From Alphaproteobacteria bacterium (GTDB lineage Bacteria; Pseudomonadota; Alphaproteobacteria; Micavibrionales; UBA2020): DNA of 64,000 nucleotides. Below, piece by piece: positions 38,833 to 48,368 of this stretch (position 1 is the stretch's first letter; every line of letters starts with the position of its first letter). A program made the position numbers and the translations under genes. The notes beneath the pieces were generated by a model. That model had not been told where the DNA came from, made no database searches, and saw only the letters and a program-made list of their open reading frames with translations. The stretch is taken from contig JAEUKT010000004.1 in NCBI GenBank assembly GCA_016794125.1, positions 569,460 through 633,459 on the forward strand, in the 5' to 3' direction.

Positions 38833-40770
38833 TCAGCCGGGCTTGGCCGTGCCGTGCTTTTTCGACGTTGATGGCGAGTCGCCGCCGACATCGATGATGC
38901 GGTGGCCGATGATTTTTTGCAGGAAATTGCTGAAGATGCCGGGCTTGCCGGCATTGTCCAGCACCGGCTGCGGGTTTTTGGCGTTTTCGATATCTGCCTG
39001 CCATTTTTGCAGGCGCGCCACTTCGGGGCCTTCGATCCGCAGGGTCGCGCCCATCGACTTGCTTTCATGGCGCACAGGCCGGAATCCGTTTTTTACCAGC
39101 TCGTTTTCCAGCGTCAGTATCTGCGATTCCTTCATCTCGCCCAGCGCGAAACGAATGATCGGCTCGCCGTTGTCCTTGTGCGCGAAATGCCATTGGCTGC
39201 GGTCGGATATGATGTCCATCGCCCCCGGCGGCCTGGCGGGCAGGTCGGGCAAATTGATGTCTTCCACGAACTTTGGCGCAGCGGCGCCGTAATGCCGGTA
39301 AAGCTCCGCCGCATGGCTGTTGTCGCGCTTCAGCGCAGCCGCGATGTCCTGCGATTTTTCCTGCGGCACGAACAGGTATATTTTACCGGCATCGCGCGTG
39401 CTTTCGCGTATTTCGGCGGCGACACCGTTGCGCTGCAATGTTTCCTTCAATGTCGATAGCTCGGCCTTTGAAAATGATCCGGGCTTGGTGCGGTATGCGG
39501 GCAGATTCCCGGGCAGGACGGCGTTCTGATAATTTTCGGGATCCGCCATCTTGACGAAGCTGCGCACCTCCAGATATGCCTTGGCGTTATCGCCGGTAGC
39601 GCGGAAGGCATCGCCCACCAAACTCTGGTCACGCGCCAGTGTTGTGCGGATGTTCGGGCCTGCTTCCGGCGGAACATATAAATAGAACTGTCCCGGCGAA
39701 GATACGCTTTCCCTCACATTCGATTTCATGCCGTTGCGTTCAAGAGTTTCCTTCAGGCTGTTCAGTTCCGGCTCGCTAAAAAGGCCGGGGATTGTCCGGC
39801 ATGCCGCGGCGAGCCCGCCGCCGTCCAGGCCGATCATCCTTTGCTCGAACGACCGCGGATCGGCGGCCTTCAAGAATGTATCGACATCCATGCTGCGGCA
39901 AAAACTGTCCGCGCCGCAGGCCTTCAAATTCGTCAGGTGATTGACGCGCGCCTGTAACGCCTGCCGGATGTCGTCCGTGGTCGTGCCGTTCACGTTGCTG
40001 GCGAAGTCGTAAAGGCCTTCGGAAAGTGCGGTATCCTTCAGGATATCCGCCGCCATGATACGCTGCCCACGCGTCGTGCAATTTCCCTTGCGCTGGCCGT
40101 ATTCCAGTTCGGCGCGGATAGGCGGGTTTTTCATCATGCCGTCGATAGTGTTCTTGGCGGCGGCGTATTCGGCGCTGTTCGGGTCGGTGTTCTTTTTCGT
40201 CAGTTCCGTTTCAAGCAGCTGGCGAATATCAGTGCCCGGCTTGATCGCGAATTCCTGCACGGCCTGTATGACAGGCCGGTCACCTTTCCAGTCGATGACC
40301 TTTGATTCATGCCCCGCATCGTAGCGCGTATAGCTATATCCGCCGTCCGGCTGTTTCGTGATTTTTACGATGTTGAAATGGCGCGCATGGCCGGACAGCA
40401 TGTACATGGAACCTTTGCTGTCCAGTTCCTGCATCTTCATGTTGCAAAATCGCGCGGCGGTATAGCTGTCGGGTTTGCGACCCAGCATGCGTTCATCGTC
40501 CTGCAGGCCGCCCAGCACTTGCGAGACTTTTTCCAGCCCTTCGCGCTGTTCGGCCGTGACGTTGCCGATCAGCGCATAGGCATTGATGATCTGCTGATAG
40601 CCCTGCACAGCCTTGTCGGCGTAATACCCCTGCATCAGGTCCATTTTCGGGGTCATCATCGTGCCCATCTCGAGATTGCGGACGCGGGCAATTTCTGACG
40701 CATAGGCATTCCAGTTGTTCAGGATCCGCTGGGCCTGTTCAATTTCCTGCTCTATGGTTTGCTCGGGCAT
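38833..40770 (-). CDS. Large protein with three internal repeats, unknown
   Basis: A 645-aa soluble protein, ATG at 40770. The N-terminal half is helical, with no recognised fold. The C-terminal half has three related units: (1) FSEPELNSLKETLERNGMKSNVRES then FYLYVPPE; (2) FSKAELSTLKETLQRNGVAAEIREST then IYLFVPQE; (3) MKESQILTLENELVKNGFRPVRHES then LRIEG. Each is a helix-then-strand unit of 50-110 residues. No signal peptide and no enzymatic motif is visible. A large inverted repeat lies 8-53 bases upstream of the start. It is separated from the downstream rRNA operon by a terminator. Confidence 0.7.
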   Translation of the reverse strand: MPEQTIEQEIEQAQRILNNWNAYASEIARVRNLEMGTMMTPKMDLMQGYYADKAVQGYQQIINAYALIGNVTAEQREGLEKVSQVLGGLQDDERMLGRKPDSYTAARFCNMKMQELDSKGSMYMLSGHARHFNIVKITKQPDGGYSYTRYDAGHESKVIDWKGDRPVIQAVQEFAIKPGTDIRQLLETELTKKNTDPNSAEYAAAKNTIDGMMKNPPIRAELEYGQRKGNCTTRGQRIMAADILKDTALSEGLYDFASNVNGTTTDDIRQALQARVNHLTNLKACGADSFCRSMDVDTFLKAADPRSFEQRMIGLDGGGLAAACRTIPGLFSEPELNSLKETLERNGMKSNVRESVSSPGQFYLYVPPEAGPNIRTTLARDQSLVGDAFRATGDNAKAYLEVRSFVKMADPENYQNAVLPGNLPAYRTKPGSFSKAELSTLKETLQRNGVAAEIRESTRDAGKIYLFVPQEKSQDIAAALKRDNSHAAELYRHYGAAAPKFVEDINLPDLPARPPGAMDIISDRSQWHFAHKDNGEPIIRFALGEMKESQILTLENELVKNGFRPVRHESKSMGATLRIEGPEVARLQKWQADIENAKNPQPVLDNAGKPGIFSNFLQKIIGHRIIDVGGDSPSTSKKHGTAKPG

Positions 40771-40777
40771 CAAAACA

Positions 40778-40823
40778 CCGGCGAAAATACAGGTAAATCT
40801 GGAAGTTACCTGTATTTTGCCGG
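40778..40823. promoter_or_regulatory. Large inverted repeat upstream of the 645-aa gene
   Basis: Arms aaaatacaggtaa (40784-40796) and ttacctgtatttt (40806-40818), extended by ccggc / gccgg with one bulged base, give about 18 bp around a 9-base loop. It could be an operator, a leader hairpin of the 645-aa gene, or a terminator of the aldehyde dehydrogenase gene. Confidence 0.55.
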
Positions 40824-40865
40824 AATCCCCTTAAATAACGGTAAATTGGGGTATCAGGATGCCTG

Positions 40866-42494
40866 TTATGCCGCGATTTTCGGCGCTTTCGGCTTGGGCA
40901 TCACCACCACGCTTTCGCTGGCATAGAGGCTGAAATGCGATCCGCCGCCGATGGTGCGCAGCCCCGGATGGCCGTGCGGGCCGAAGGGGGAGCGGTCTTT
41001 CGGTCCTTCGTTGACGGTCAGCGAGGTGACGCGCACGCCGGCCGCGTATTTCTCGATCTCCGCCGCATCGCTGGAGAAGATAGAACCGGCAAGGCCATGC
41101 GTATCATGTTTCTGCGTGAAGGCAATCGCCGCATCCAGGTTTGCCACGCGCGGCACGATATGGATCAGGGGGCCGAAGATTTCCTCGCCCATCAGTTTTT
41201 TCAGGCGTTCGGCGTTTTCGGGCTTGCTGGTATCGGCCTTTGCCCAGTCGATGACGACGGGCGTGACCCAGAAAGAGTTTTCGTTCAAGGATTGCGGCAC
41301 GGCATTGCTGCTGACTTTTGCGCCGCCATAAACCGTTGCGCCCAATTCGTTGGCCAGCGCAATCGCCTCGTCCATTTTCTGGTGCGCGCCGCGGTCGACG
41401 AGGGGGCCCATTTTCGTGCCCTTGGCAAAGGGGTTGCCGATATGGTGGTCACCGTCGGCCACCAGCTTGCCAAGCGCGGTCACAACATCTTCCGCGCCCG
41501 TTTCGACGCAGAGCATACGCGGCGCGGTGCAGCGCTGGCCGGTTGCGGGCGCAAAGCCCGCATAGATCGTGGCCGCCACATCCTGCGCGCTCAAATCTTT
41601 CAGCGCGGATTCCATCACGGCGACCACGTTCGACCCGCCCATTTCAAGGATGGTCGGCTTCGTGCCGCGCGATTTGCTGATGATGTTGCCGGTGACGTCG
41701 CCGCCGACGAAATGCACCAGATCGGCCTCCGCTGTCAAATTGCGGTTCACGCCGACGCTCGATTGCACAAGGCCGCGCGCGGTTGCCGCGAATGCGGCCG
41801 CCCAGGGTTTGCCGTTCGCAGCGGCAGTAGCGGAAAATTCCTGCACCGCTTCATCGACCGCCGCCATGAAGGGGAATACCCAGTTGGGCGCTTTCAGGGG
41901 CGCGGAAACCACAACGCCGTTGCCCGCCGCCAGCGCGCCGACGATGCCGCCGATCGCCAGCGCATAGGGATAGTTGTATGCGCCGATGATCTGCGCAACG
42001 CCCAGCGGGCGCGACACCGTGCGGCTTTCGCCCGATGTTTTCGCGCCGATTTGCGTTTCGGCATTTTTATACGCGAAGTCGAACCATTCAGCACCCTTGG
42101 CCATTTCCTTGACCGACAATTCGGCGGGCTTGCCGGTATCGGCGGTGATGACCATGCCGATATCCTGTTCATGCGTCTTCACCTTGGCTTCCAGCACTTT
42201 CAGGAATTCGAGACGTTCTTCGACGCTCAAGCGGCCGAAGACCGCGCTTGCCGCGCGGCCGTCATCCAGCAGCGCTTTCGCCTGCAAGTCATTCGTCTGC
42301 TTCAGGTAGAAACAAGTGCGCCCGAAAATCGCGCTGTGGACGGGCAGGTCGGTCGGCACCGGCGAATAGGCGGCGGTGAAGGCGGGGAAGCGGGAAAGGA
42401 AACTGCGGTATTCATCGCGGAAGGAATTGAAGTCGTTCTGGCTGACCGCCTGTTCGAATTTTGCGCTGAGTTCACCTGCCGCTAATATCGCCAT
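40866..42494 (-). CDS. Aldehyde dehydrogenase family protein
   Basis: A 542-aa NAD(P)-dependent aldehyde dehydrogenase. The catalytic Glu284 (ILEMGGSN) and nucleophile Cys322 (GQRCTAPR) are present, with the usual Rossmann block before them (GAYNYPYALAIGG). It is longer than the ~490-aa norm because of a ~50-residue N-terminal extension. The substrate aldehyde cannot be inferred. It stands alone upstream of the 645-aa gene. Confidence 0.88.
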   Translation of the reverse strand: MAILAAGELSAKFEQAVSQNDFNSFRDEYRSFLSRFPAFTAAYSPVPTDLPVHSAIFGRTCFYLKQTNDLQAKALLDDGRAASAVFGRLSVEERLEFLKVLEAKVKTHEQDIGMVITADTGKPAELSVKEMAKGAEWFDFAYKNAETQIGAKTSGESRTVSRPLGVAQIIGAYNYPYALAIGGIVGALAAGNGVVVSAPLKAPNWVFPFMAAVDEAVQEFSATAAANGKPWAAAFAATARGLVQSSVGVNRNLTAEADLVHFVGGDVTGNIISKSRGTKPTILEMGGSNVVAVMESALKDLSAQDVAATIYAGFAPATGQRCTAPRMLCVETGAEDVVTALGKLVADGDHHIGNPFAKGTKMGPLVDRGAHQKMDEAIALANELGATVYGGAKVSSNAVPQSLNENSFWVTPVVIDWAKADTSKPENAERLKKLMGEEIFGPLIHIVPRVANLDAAIAFTQKHDTHGLAGSIFSSDAAEIEKYAAGVRVTSLTVNEGPKDRSPFGPHGHPGLRTIGGGSHFSLYASESVVVMPKPKAPKIAA

Positions 42495-42567
42495 CGTTCA
42501 TCCCTTCATATGTGCTTTTTTTGATTGTTATACTCAAATTAAGCATAAGTCTGGGATATGTCAAGTA

Positions 42568-43041
42568 TTAATCATTATCCTTGGAATAACAGACGTTTTT
42601 GGCATCTTCGCCCGCGTTTTCCATGCGCCAGCGCGTGATCATTTCCTGCATTTCCAGTCTTTGCGAATCTTCCGCCGGAAACCAGTTGTCGCGCAAAGTG
42701 CGCCAGATTAAACGCCCGAGATCGTCATCTTGTTTCAACCGCTCGGCCGCAACCGCGCAGGTAAAACTACCCGTGCCGCAATCCCATGTCACATCTATGA
42801 TTTTGCCCGATGAAAATTCACGCAAGTTCTTGTTCTTTACCGCCGGGTTTCCGCCCTGCTCGAAAGTAGTTTTTTCACCATCATAATGGATCGCGAGACC
42901 GGGGTAGGGCGCGAAGGGCAGGGTGACGTTGTGATAAAATTTATAGCTGTATTCGCCGCTGCTTTCCCGCGCCCAATCGGGGCCCTGGTCATGCGCGAAG
43001 ATGATCTCCTTTTGCAGGACGACCTTGAAGCTGTCCGTCAT
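42568..43041 (-). CDS. Small protein coupled to hmgA, unknown
   Basis: A 157-aa protein. The ATG at 43041 overlaps the hmgA stop by 4 bases (ATGA), so it is translationally coupled. It has aromatic and charged patches ([30 protein letters not shown], in the first half) and one central CGTGSFTC motif. No family is recognised. Its coupling to hmgA is the only hint to a role, possibly in aromatic amino acid breakdown. Confidence 0.65.
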   Translation of the reverse strand: MTDSFKVVLQKEIIFAHDQGPDWARESSGEYSYKFYHNVTLPFAPYPGLAIHYDGEKTTFEQGGNPAVKNKNLREFSSGKIIDVTWDCGTGSFTCAVAAERLKQDDDLGRLIWRTLRDNWFPAEDSQRLEMQEMITRWRMENAGEDAKNVCYSKDND

Positions 43042-44336
43042 TTCTTGAACGTCTTCTTGATCGATTTCCACACGGCATAATAATCTTCCTGTAATCCGTG
43101 CTTCAGAGCCTGCGGCGTGGGTTTCATGATGTAGCGCGATTCAAACATAAATGCCGTCGCGCCCTTCATGTAAACGGGGGCGAGTTGTGCGTTGGTCGCT
43201 TTTTCGACCGCCGCCGCATCCGGTCCATGCGCCGACATGCAGTTGTGCAGCGAACAGCCGCCGGGTTCGAACCCGCCGCCTTCCTTGCCGTCATACACGC
43301 CCGCGATCAGTCCCATGAATTCGCTCATCACGTTGCGGTGGAAATAGGGCGGGCGGAAGGTATGCTCGGCCACGCTCCAGCGGGGCGGGAAGATCACGAA
43401 ATCGACATTCGCCACGCCCGGCATCACGCCGCTGGGGGATGTCAGCACCGTGAAAATAGACGGATCTGCATGGTCGAAACTGACCGTGTTGATCGCCATG
43501 AATTTCGACAGGTCGTATTTATACGGCGCGTAATTGCCGTGCCACGCCACCACATCCAGCGGCGAATGGCCAAGCGCCGCCTGCCACAGGGATCCTGAAA
43601 ATTTCGCGATCATTTTATACGCGCCTTCTTTTTCCTCATACGCCGCGACGGGGTAGAGGAAATCGCGCGGATAAGCAAGGCCGTTCGACCCGATAGGCCC
43701 GAGGTCGGGCAGCGTGAAATGCGCGCCGTAATTTTCGCAGATATAGCCGCGCGCGTTATCGTCCTGCAAATCGACCGCGAATTTGATGCCGCGCGGGATG
43801 ACGATGATCTCACCGGGCGCGACATCCAGCATACCCATTTCGGTGCGGAAGGTAAGGCTGCCGAAATCCGGCACGATCAGCATTTCGCCGTCGGCATTAT
43901 AGAAGAAACGCTTGTCCATCGACGCATTCGCGGCATAACGATGCACGGCCAGTCCCGACCATTCGTCGGGATTTCCGTTGGCCGCCATCGTCACGATGCC
44001 GTCGACGAAGTCGATTTTCTTTTTCGGCAGCGGCAGCGCGTCCCAGCGCATCTGGTTGGGCGATGCGGGCGCGGCGGATTTCGGCGCGGCGAAAGACGGA
44101 TGCACATATTGCGTGAACGGTTTATGCATGACGGAGGGGCGGATGCGGTAAAGCCATGTGCGTTTCTGCTGTTTGTGCGGCACGGTAAACGCGCTGCCGC
44201 TCAGTTGCTCGGCATACAAACCATAGGGCGGTTTCTGCGGCGAATTCTGTCCTTCGGGCAGCGCGCCCGCCAATGCTTCGGTTGCGAATTCGTTGCCGAA
44301 TCCCGATTGATACTGCAATGTCTTGCGGGACGCCAT
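43038..44336 (-). CDS. hmgA: Homogentisate 1,2-dioxygenase
   Basis: A 432-aa Fe(II) ring-cleaving dioxygenase of tyrosine and phenylalanine degradation: homogentisate plus O2 gives maleylacetoacetate. The start [19 protein letters not shown] and the C-terminal metal-site region ([22 protein letters not shown]) are diagnostic. Length is typical. The fumarylacetoacetase and isomerase genes are not adjacent. The gene is oxygen-dependent, in contrast with the anaerobic island that starts 1.9 kb away. Confidence 0.95.
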   Translation of the reverse strand: MASRKTLQYQSGFGNEFATEALAGALPEGQNSPQKPPYGLYAEQLSGSAFTVPHKQQKRTWLYRIRPSVMHKPFTQYVHPSFAAPKSAAPASPNQMRWDALPLPKKKIDFVDGIVTMAANGNPDEWSGLAVHRYAANASMDKRFFYNADGEMLIVPDFGSLTFRTEMGMLDVAPGEIIVIPRGIKFAVDLQDDNARGYICENYGAHFTLPDLGPIGSNGLAYPRDFLYPVAAYEEKEGAYKMIAKFSGSLWQAALGHSPLDVVAWHGNYAPYKYDLSKFMAINTVSFDHADPSIFTVLTSPSGVMPGVANVDFVIFPPRWSVAEHTFRPPYFHRNVMSEFMGLIAGVYDGKEGGGFEPGGCSLHNCMSAHGPDAAAVEKATNAQLAPVYMKGATAFMFESRYIMKPTPQALKHGLQEDYYAVWKSIKKTFKK

Positions 44337-44338
44337 TT

Positions 44339-46129
44339 TTAAACTCCGTACTTGAATTTGAACAGGCCGTAGAATACGGCCAGCATAATGCCGATCAGGA
44401 TGATCGTGACCAATTTGAATTCGTGGCGTGATTCAAACGCCGCGCCGCTGATGCTGCAAAGGCTGTCGGGCGTTGCCTGCAGCATGGATTTGTTGCGCGC
44501 ATTCTGCTGGTCGAAAATCGCGAAAAAGATAAACACGATCGCGCCGCCCATGATGAAGGCCATCATGTCCGGCCACAAGCCGGCGGGGCGATAGCCGAGG
44601 ATGCCGAAAAACGTGATGCCGCCGATCAGGCAGAGCAGCACGATCTCGCTCAGCATAATATCCTTGGTCTTCGACAAAATCAGGGTATCAAGGTCGCGGT
44701 AGATTCTTGAAACGCTGTCGTGATGCCCCAGTTCGGGTTTTAACGCGGTCAGGTCATGATATGCCGCGCCAATCGCCGCGCGGTCGGTGGTGGTAATCAC
44801 GGCATGCGCGCCTGTCACAAGGCGGCGGAGCGCGCCAACTTTGAGCTTTGCTTCCTGCTTGATCGCCTCGATGCCATAGGCGATGTCGAGCGCAAGGCCT
44901 TCCTCATGCTTGGTGCGTTCCAGCACGCGGTCCCAGGCAAAGGCGATCAGGATGGCGTAGAACACCGCCGACAGCGCGACTGCGTCGTAGAAATCCGCCA
45001 GCACGCTGCCTTGCGTGAAATAGCAATATCCGCCGCCCAGCAGGATGGTCAAAATGCTGGCGGTATAGGCAAAACCGTCCTCCGCCCGCACGGTCACCAG
45101 CAGGTTGGCGGTAATGACGAACAACCCGCCAATCACCGCGAGATCCGTCAGGCTTGAATAACCGCCTACATACAGCCACGCGACCGCCATGATCGGGGCG
45201 AGGAAATCCGGCACCGGAATGCTCGGGTTCGGGTTGCGCAAAATGCTGAACAGGTAACACAGGCTGCCCAGCAGATGCACTGCAATACCCGTTATCGCCG
45301 CAAGGCCGATGCCGTTGAACGTGATCGTGCCCGATGTATGGAACAGCATAAATCCGACCGCAAAAACCGGCAGCGCCGCAAGGCGCGTGAATGCAGAGCC
45401 AAGATACGCGCCAATCACAACGTCATCACCGAACTTCGCCGCAAATCCGCGCGTCACGCGGCGGCGCAGCGCCGTGCTGACCGCAACGCCGACGCTGCCC
45501 AGAAGCGCAAGCCCGTAACCCGTCAGACGATCCGGATCAATATTTTTCAGCAGCGATACATCAAATGACGACAGCAATCCGTGATTATCCGCAGCGACGA
45601 CAAAAGCAATACCGGCGACCGCCAGTAGGCCGAATACGTAATCCATGCGGCGCGCCTGTTCCCAGCCCTTCGCGATCAGGAACGGCGCAAGCCAAGCGCC
45701 GATGATCGGCCATGTCTCGTAAATGATCGTCGCGCCGGCCTTCGATGTTTTTAGCAGCGCGAACATGAAACACATATGGTTGATCGCGCCCGCCGTCGCC
45801 GTCGCCGCAATCAGCGCCCATGTCTTGCCGTCGATTTTGAAAACGCTGCTGCGTTTTTTCGTGCCGTATTTTTTGCGCAGCATAAAAGCCGCCGCTGCTG
45901 CCGCGACCAGCCCGCACGCCAGATGCGCCATGCTGACAAACAGGATCGGGTCATTGTTACGCAGGCCAAGCGATGCCAGCAGCGGATAAAGGCTGAACAT
46001 CAGCACCGACATCATCATGAGCAGCAAGGAGGTCAAGCAAGCCTCGGCGGTCGTTTTTGAAAGGATGCCCGATTGTAACGCGCCCGCGCCCCCGACAAAA
46101 CCCTGAAATGAATAGAAAAAACAGGTCAA
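44339..46129 (-). CDS. EamA/DMT-type permease with a C-terminal membrane extension
   Basis: A 596-aa multi-pass membrane protein. The first ~350 residues have about ten helices in the drug/metabolite transporter pattern. The remaining ~240 residues add about four more helices and a charged central stretch ([29 protein letters not shown] region). The frame opens at TTG 46129 after aagggga; a shorter start at the Met triplet near 46018 is possible. It is 2 bases from hmgA, co-directional, so it could export or import a related metabolite. Substrate unknown. Confidence 0.6.
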   Translation of the reverse strand: MTCFFYSFQGFVGGAGALQSGILSKTTAEACLTSLLLMMMSVLMFSLYPLLASLGLRNNDPILFVSMAHLACGLVAAAAAAFMLRKKYGTKKRSSVFKIDGKTWALIAATATAGAINHMCFMFALLKTSKAGATIIYETWPIIGAWLAPFLIAKGWEQARRMDYVFGLLAVAGIAFVVAADNHGLLSSFDVSLLKNIDPDRLTGYGLALLGSVGVAVSTALRRRVTRGFAAKFGDDVVIGAYLGSAFTRLAALPVFAVGFMLFHTSGTITFNGIGLAAITGIAVHLLGSLCYLFSILRNPNPSIPVPDFLAPIMAVAWLYVGGYSSLTDLAVIGGLFVITANLLVTVRAEDGFAYTASILTILLGGGYCYFTQGSVLADFYDAVALSAVFYAILIAFAWDRVLERTKHEEGLALDIAYGIEAIKQEAKLKVGALRRLVTGAHAVITTTDRAAIGAAYHDLTALKPELGHHDSVSRIYRDLDTLILSKTKDIMLSEIVLLCLIGGITFFGILGYRPAGLWPDMMAFIMGGAIVFIFFAIFDQQNARNKSMLQATPDSLCSISGAAFESRHEFKLVTIILIGIMLAVFYGLFKFKYGV

Positions 46130-46189
46130 ATCCCCTTGAATCGAATGCTTGACTCCACCACATAAAGCATCTACAAAGTGTCTTCTTGT

Positions 46190-46266
<77 letters not shown>

Positions 46267-46282
46267 ATTCAAAGAAAACTAA

Positions 46283-46310
46283 AGCCCTTGTAAAACAAGG
46301 GCTTTTTCTT
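46283..46310 (+). terminator. Rho-independent terminator after tRNA-fMet
   Basis: An 8-bp stem agcccttg / caagggct with loop taaaa followed by ttttctttt, 16 bases past the tRNA. Confidence 0.85.
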
Positions 46311-46361
46311 TTGGTACGCGCAAAACTTTTTCTAATAATATCCCTGTGATACACTAAAAAG

Positions 46362-46390
46362 AGCTAGCGCGCAGCTAGCGCATTTAGCGC
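46362..46390 (+). repeat. Short direct repeats before the integrase
   Basis: agctagcgc occurs at 46362-46370 and 46373-46381, with a partial third copy (atttagcgc, 46382-46390), 16 bases before the integrase ATG. They are candidates for integrase or excisionase arm-binding sites, or for autoregulation. Confidence 0.4.
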
Positions 46391-46405
46391 AGGGGGAATG
46401 ACAGC

Positions 46406-47881
46406 ATGGAATCGCATGAAATCCTCAATGGCAAAGCTCGTCTTTACCGCCGACCGGACAGCGACCTTTGGTATGCGTCCGTTTATTGGACGGGCAAGAA
46501 CCATCGCAAAAGCACCGGAGAAAAGGATTTGGAGCAGGCCAAGGTCATTGCCGAGGATTGGTACAGGCAGCTGACCGGCAGACCAAAACCGGCAAAGTCC
46601 ATGCAGGCATCCGCGAATGAGGCCGGAACGCATAAAATCCTTAACGGCAAAGTCCAGCTCTTCCGGAGGGCCGAGGACGGCCCCTGGCACTGTGCTGCCT
46701 CCTTCGGCAACAGCACCCAAGTCCGCAAGAGCACCAAAGAGACTAGCCTTGCCTTGGCCAAGCAAGTGGCCGAGGACTGGTATCTGGAAATGAAGGGTAA
46801 GGCCCGTGCGGGCCTGCTCGAAAGGGACAAGACCTTTGCCGAGGCCGCCGACAAGTTCTCGGAGGAATACGAGGCCGTAACCAAAGGCCACCGCAGCCCC
46901 AAATGGGTGCAGGGCCACAAGGACCGTATCCGGCTGCATCTGCTACCTTACTTCGGCAGGAAACCCCTGCCTGAAATATCAGCTGGAGTCGCGCAGGAAT
47001 ACCGCGCCCATCGTATGACCCAGCCTGAAGGCTGGGATGAGGAAGAGAAAGGGCCGTGGAATCCCCCGGCCCGCAATACCATTCATAATGAAATCGTCAC
47101 TCTCAGCATGATCCTGAAAACAGCCCATCGGCATGGATGGATAGGCCAGGTTCCCGACCTCTCCGACCCCTACCGCCGACAGAGCAAGGTGGAACACCGT
47201 CCTTGGTTTACGCCCAACGAGTATAAGCAGCTTTTCGAGGCGACGCGGAAGAATGCCGCCAAGCCAAAAAGTCTACGTTTCAAATGGCACGCTGAACAAC
47301 TACATGACTTCGTCCTGTTTATGGCGAACACTGGCTTGCGACCGGACGAAGTCAGCCTGCTCCAGTTCCGCGACGTCGAAATCGTCGACGACGAATATTC
47401 CGGAGAGCGCATCCTTGAGATCGAAGTGCATGGCAAGCGCGGCGTAGGCTATTGCAAGTCCATGCCCGGAGCCGTTCTGCCCTTCGAGCGCCTGCGCGAC
47501 CGCAAGCGTCTTAAAACTGTGACAACGGATGATGGTAAAACGACGGAGGTTTCAGTAATTCCTGAACCGAACGATCTTCTGTTCCCAAACGAATTTAAAA
47601 AGATGTTCAACAATCTACTGGAAGATAACGACCTGAAGTTTGATCGCCACGGCAAACCCCGCACGGCCTACAGCCTTCGGCATAGCTATATCTGCTTCCG
47701 CCTGCTGGAAGGGGCGGACATTTATCAGGTAGCTAAAAACTGTCGCACCAGTGTTGAGATGATCGATAAGCACTATGCGGCGCATCTTAAGGACATGATC
47801 GACACCTCTCTGGTCAACGTGCGCAAGCCGAAGCGGCAGGTCGAAGGACAGGCCCGCGAGGATGCGGTAGGGGAAGGCTGA
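46406..47881 (+). CDS. Tyrosine-type site-specific integrase
   Basis: A 491-aa tyrosine recombinase. The catalytic core shows TGLRPDEV (Arg), LRHSYICFRL (His/Arg box region) and KHYAAHL (Tyr). The N-terminus carries two tandem arm-binding-like repeats, about residues 3-58 and 76-126 (HEILNGK..LYRR...WY and HKILNGK..LFRR...W). It inserts the island at the adjacent tRNA-fMet. It ends GQAREDAVGEG. It is the first island gene. Confidence 0.92.
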   Translation: MESHEILNGKARLYRRPDSDLWYASVYWTGKNHRKSTGEKDLEQAKVIAEDWYRQLTGRPKPAKSMQASANEAGTHKILNGKVQLFRRAEDGPWHCAASFGNSTQVRKSTKETSLALAKQVAEDWYLEMKGKARAGLLERDKTFAEAADKFSEEYEAVTKGHRSPKWVQGHKDRIRLHLLPYFGRKPLPEISAGVAQEYRAHRMTQPEGWDEEEKGPWNPPARNTIHNEIVTLSMILKTAHRHGWIGQVPDLSDPYRRQSKVEHRPWFTPNEYKQLFEATRKNAAKPKSLRFKWHAEQLHDFVLFMANTGLRPDEVSLLQFRDVEIVDDEYSGERILEIEVHGKRGVGYCKSMPGAVLPFERLRDRKRLKTVTTDDGKTTEVSVIPEPNDLLFPNEFKKMFNNLLEDNDLKFDRHGKPRTAYSLRHSYICFRLLEGADIYQVAKNCRTSVEMIDKHYAAHLKDMIDTSLVNVRKPKRQVEGQAREDAVGEG

Positions 47882-48047
47882 AGAGCCGCCCCCACAAAGT
47901 CGTCAGGCAAGACAGGTAGCTGTCCAGCCGTCAGCTCTGGCCCCTTGGGCAATAAAGGAGCTGGACTAGATCAAAATGGATTCTTTAATTTAAGATTTAC
48001 GAGTGTAAGTTAGAATTATCGCTATACTGGCGTGACGGGAGAACGCC

Positions 48048-48368
48048 ATGCGTCATGACATCAAAGGCTTTAATAGTCACCCTGATATCTTCAAGCTTCG
48101 AGAATACGTCATGGGCGCACCCGACCATGTCTGGACGGGACGCCTTGACTATCAGGCCTGGGGAGCAACATCGAACCTCTTTTGCTACTTTACTGACACC
48201 CAAACCGGCAAGAAATGGCGCCTGAGCGTCTTCAGCACTAGGCAATACAAGCCCTCCAAAGGCGGCCCCGCTTTTGATGAAGAGCCACTTGGCGGCCTCT
48301 ATGAAATCACCCCCGGCAAAAGCAGGAACGGACTGCCGACCTTCCTATCTGCAAAGAAACTGCCCTGA
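48048..48368 (+). CDS. Small protein, unknown
   Basis: A 106-aa protein with ATG at 48048 (gacgggagaacgcc upstream). The sequence has Trp and aromatic positions (DHVWTGRLDYQAWG, SNLFCYFTD) and a basic end. No family is recognised. Its 3' end overlaps the convergent relaxase remnant by about 70 bases. It may be an accessory gene of the original mobile element. Confidence 0.5.
   Translation: MRHDIKGFNSHPDIFKLREYVMGAPDHVWTGRLDYQAWGATSNLFCYFTDTQTGKKWRLSVFSTRQYKPSKGGPAFDEEPLGGLYEITPGKSRNGLPTFLSAKKLP

Noticed and set aside
40935..42485. 516-aa open frame antisense to the aldehyde dehydrogenase
   Set aside because: Shadow frame. The opposite strand has the catalytic Glu and Cys of the family.
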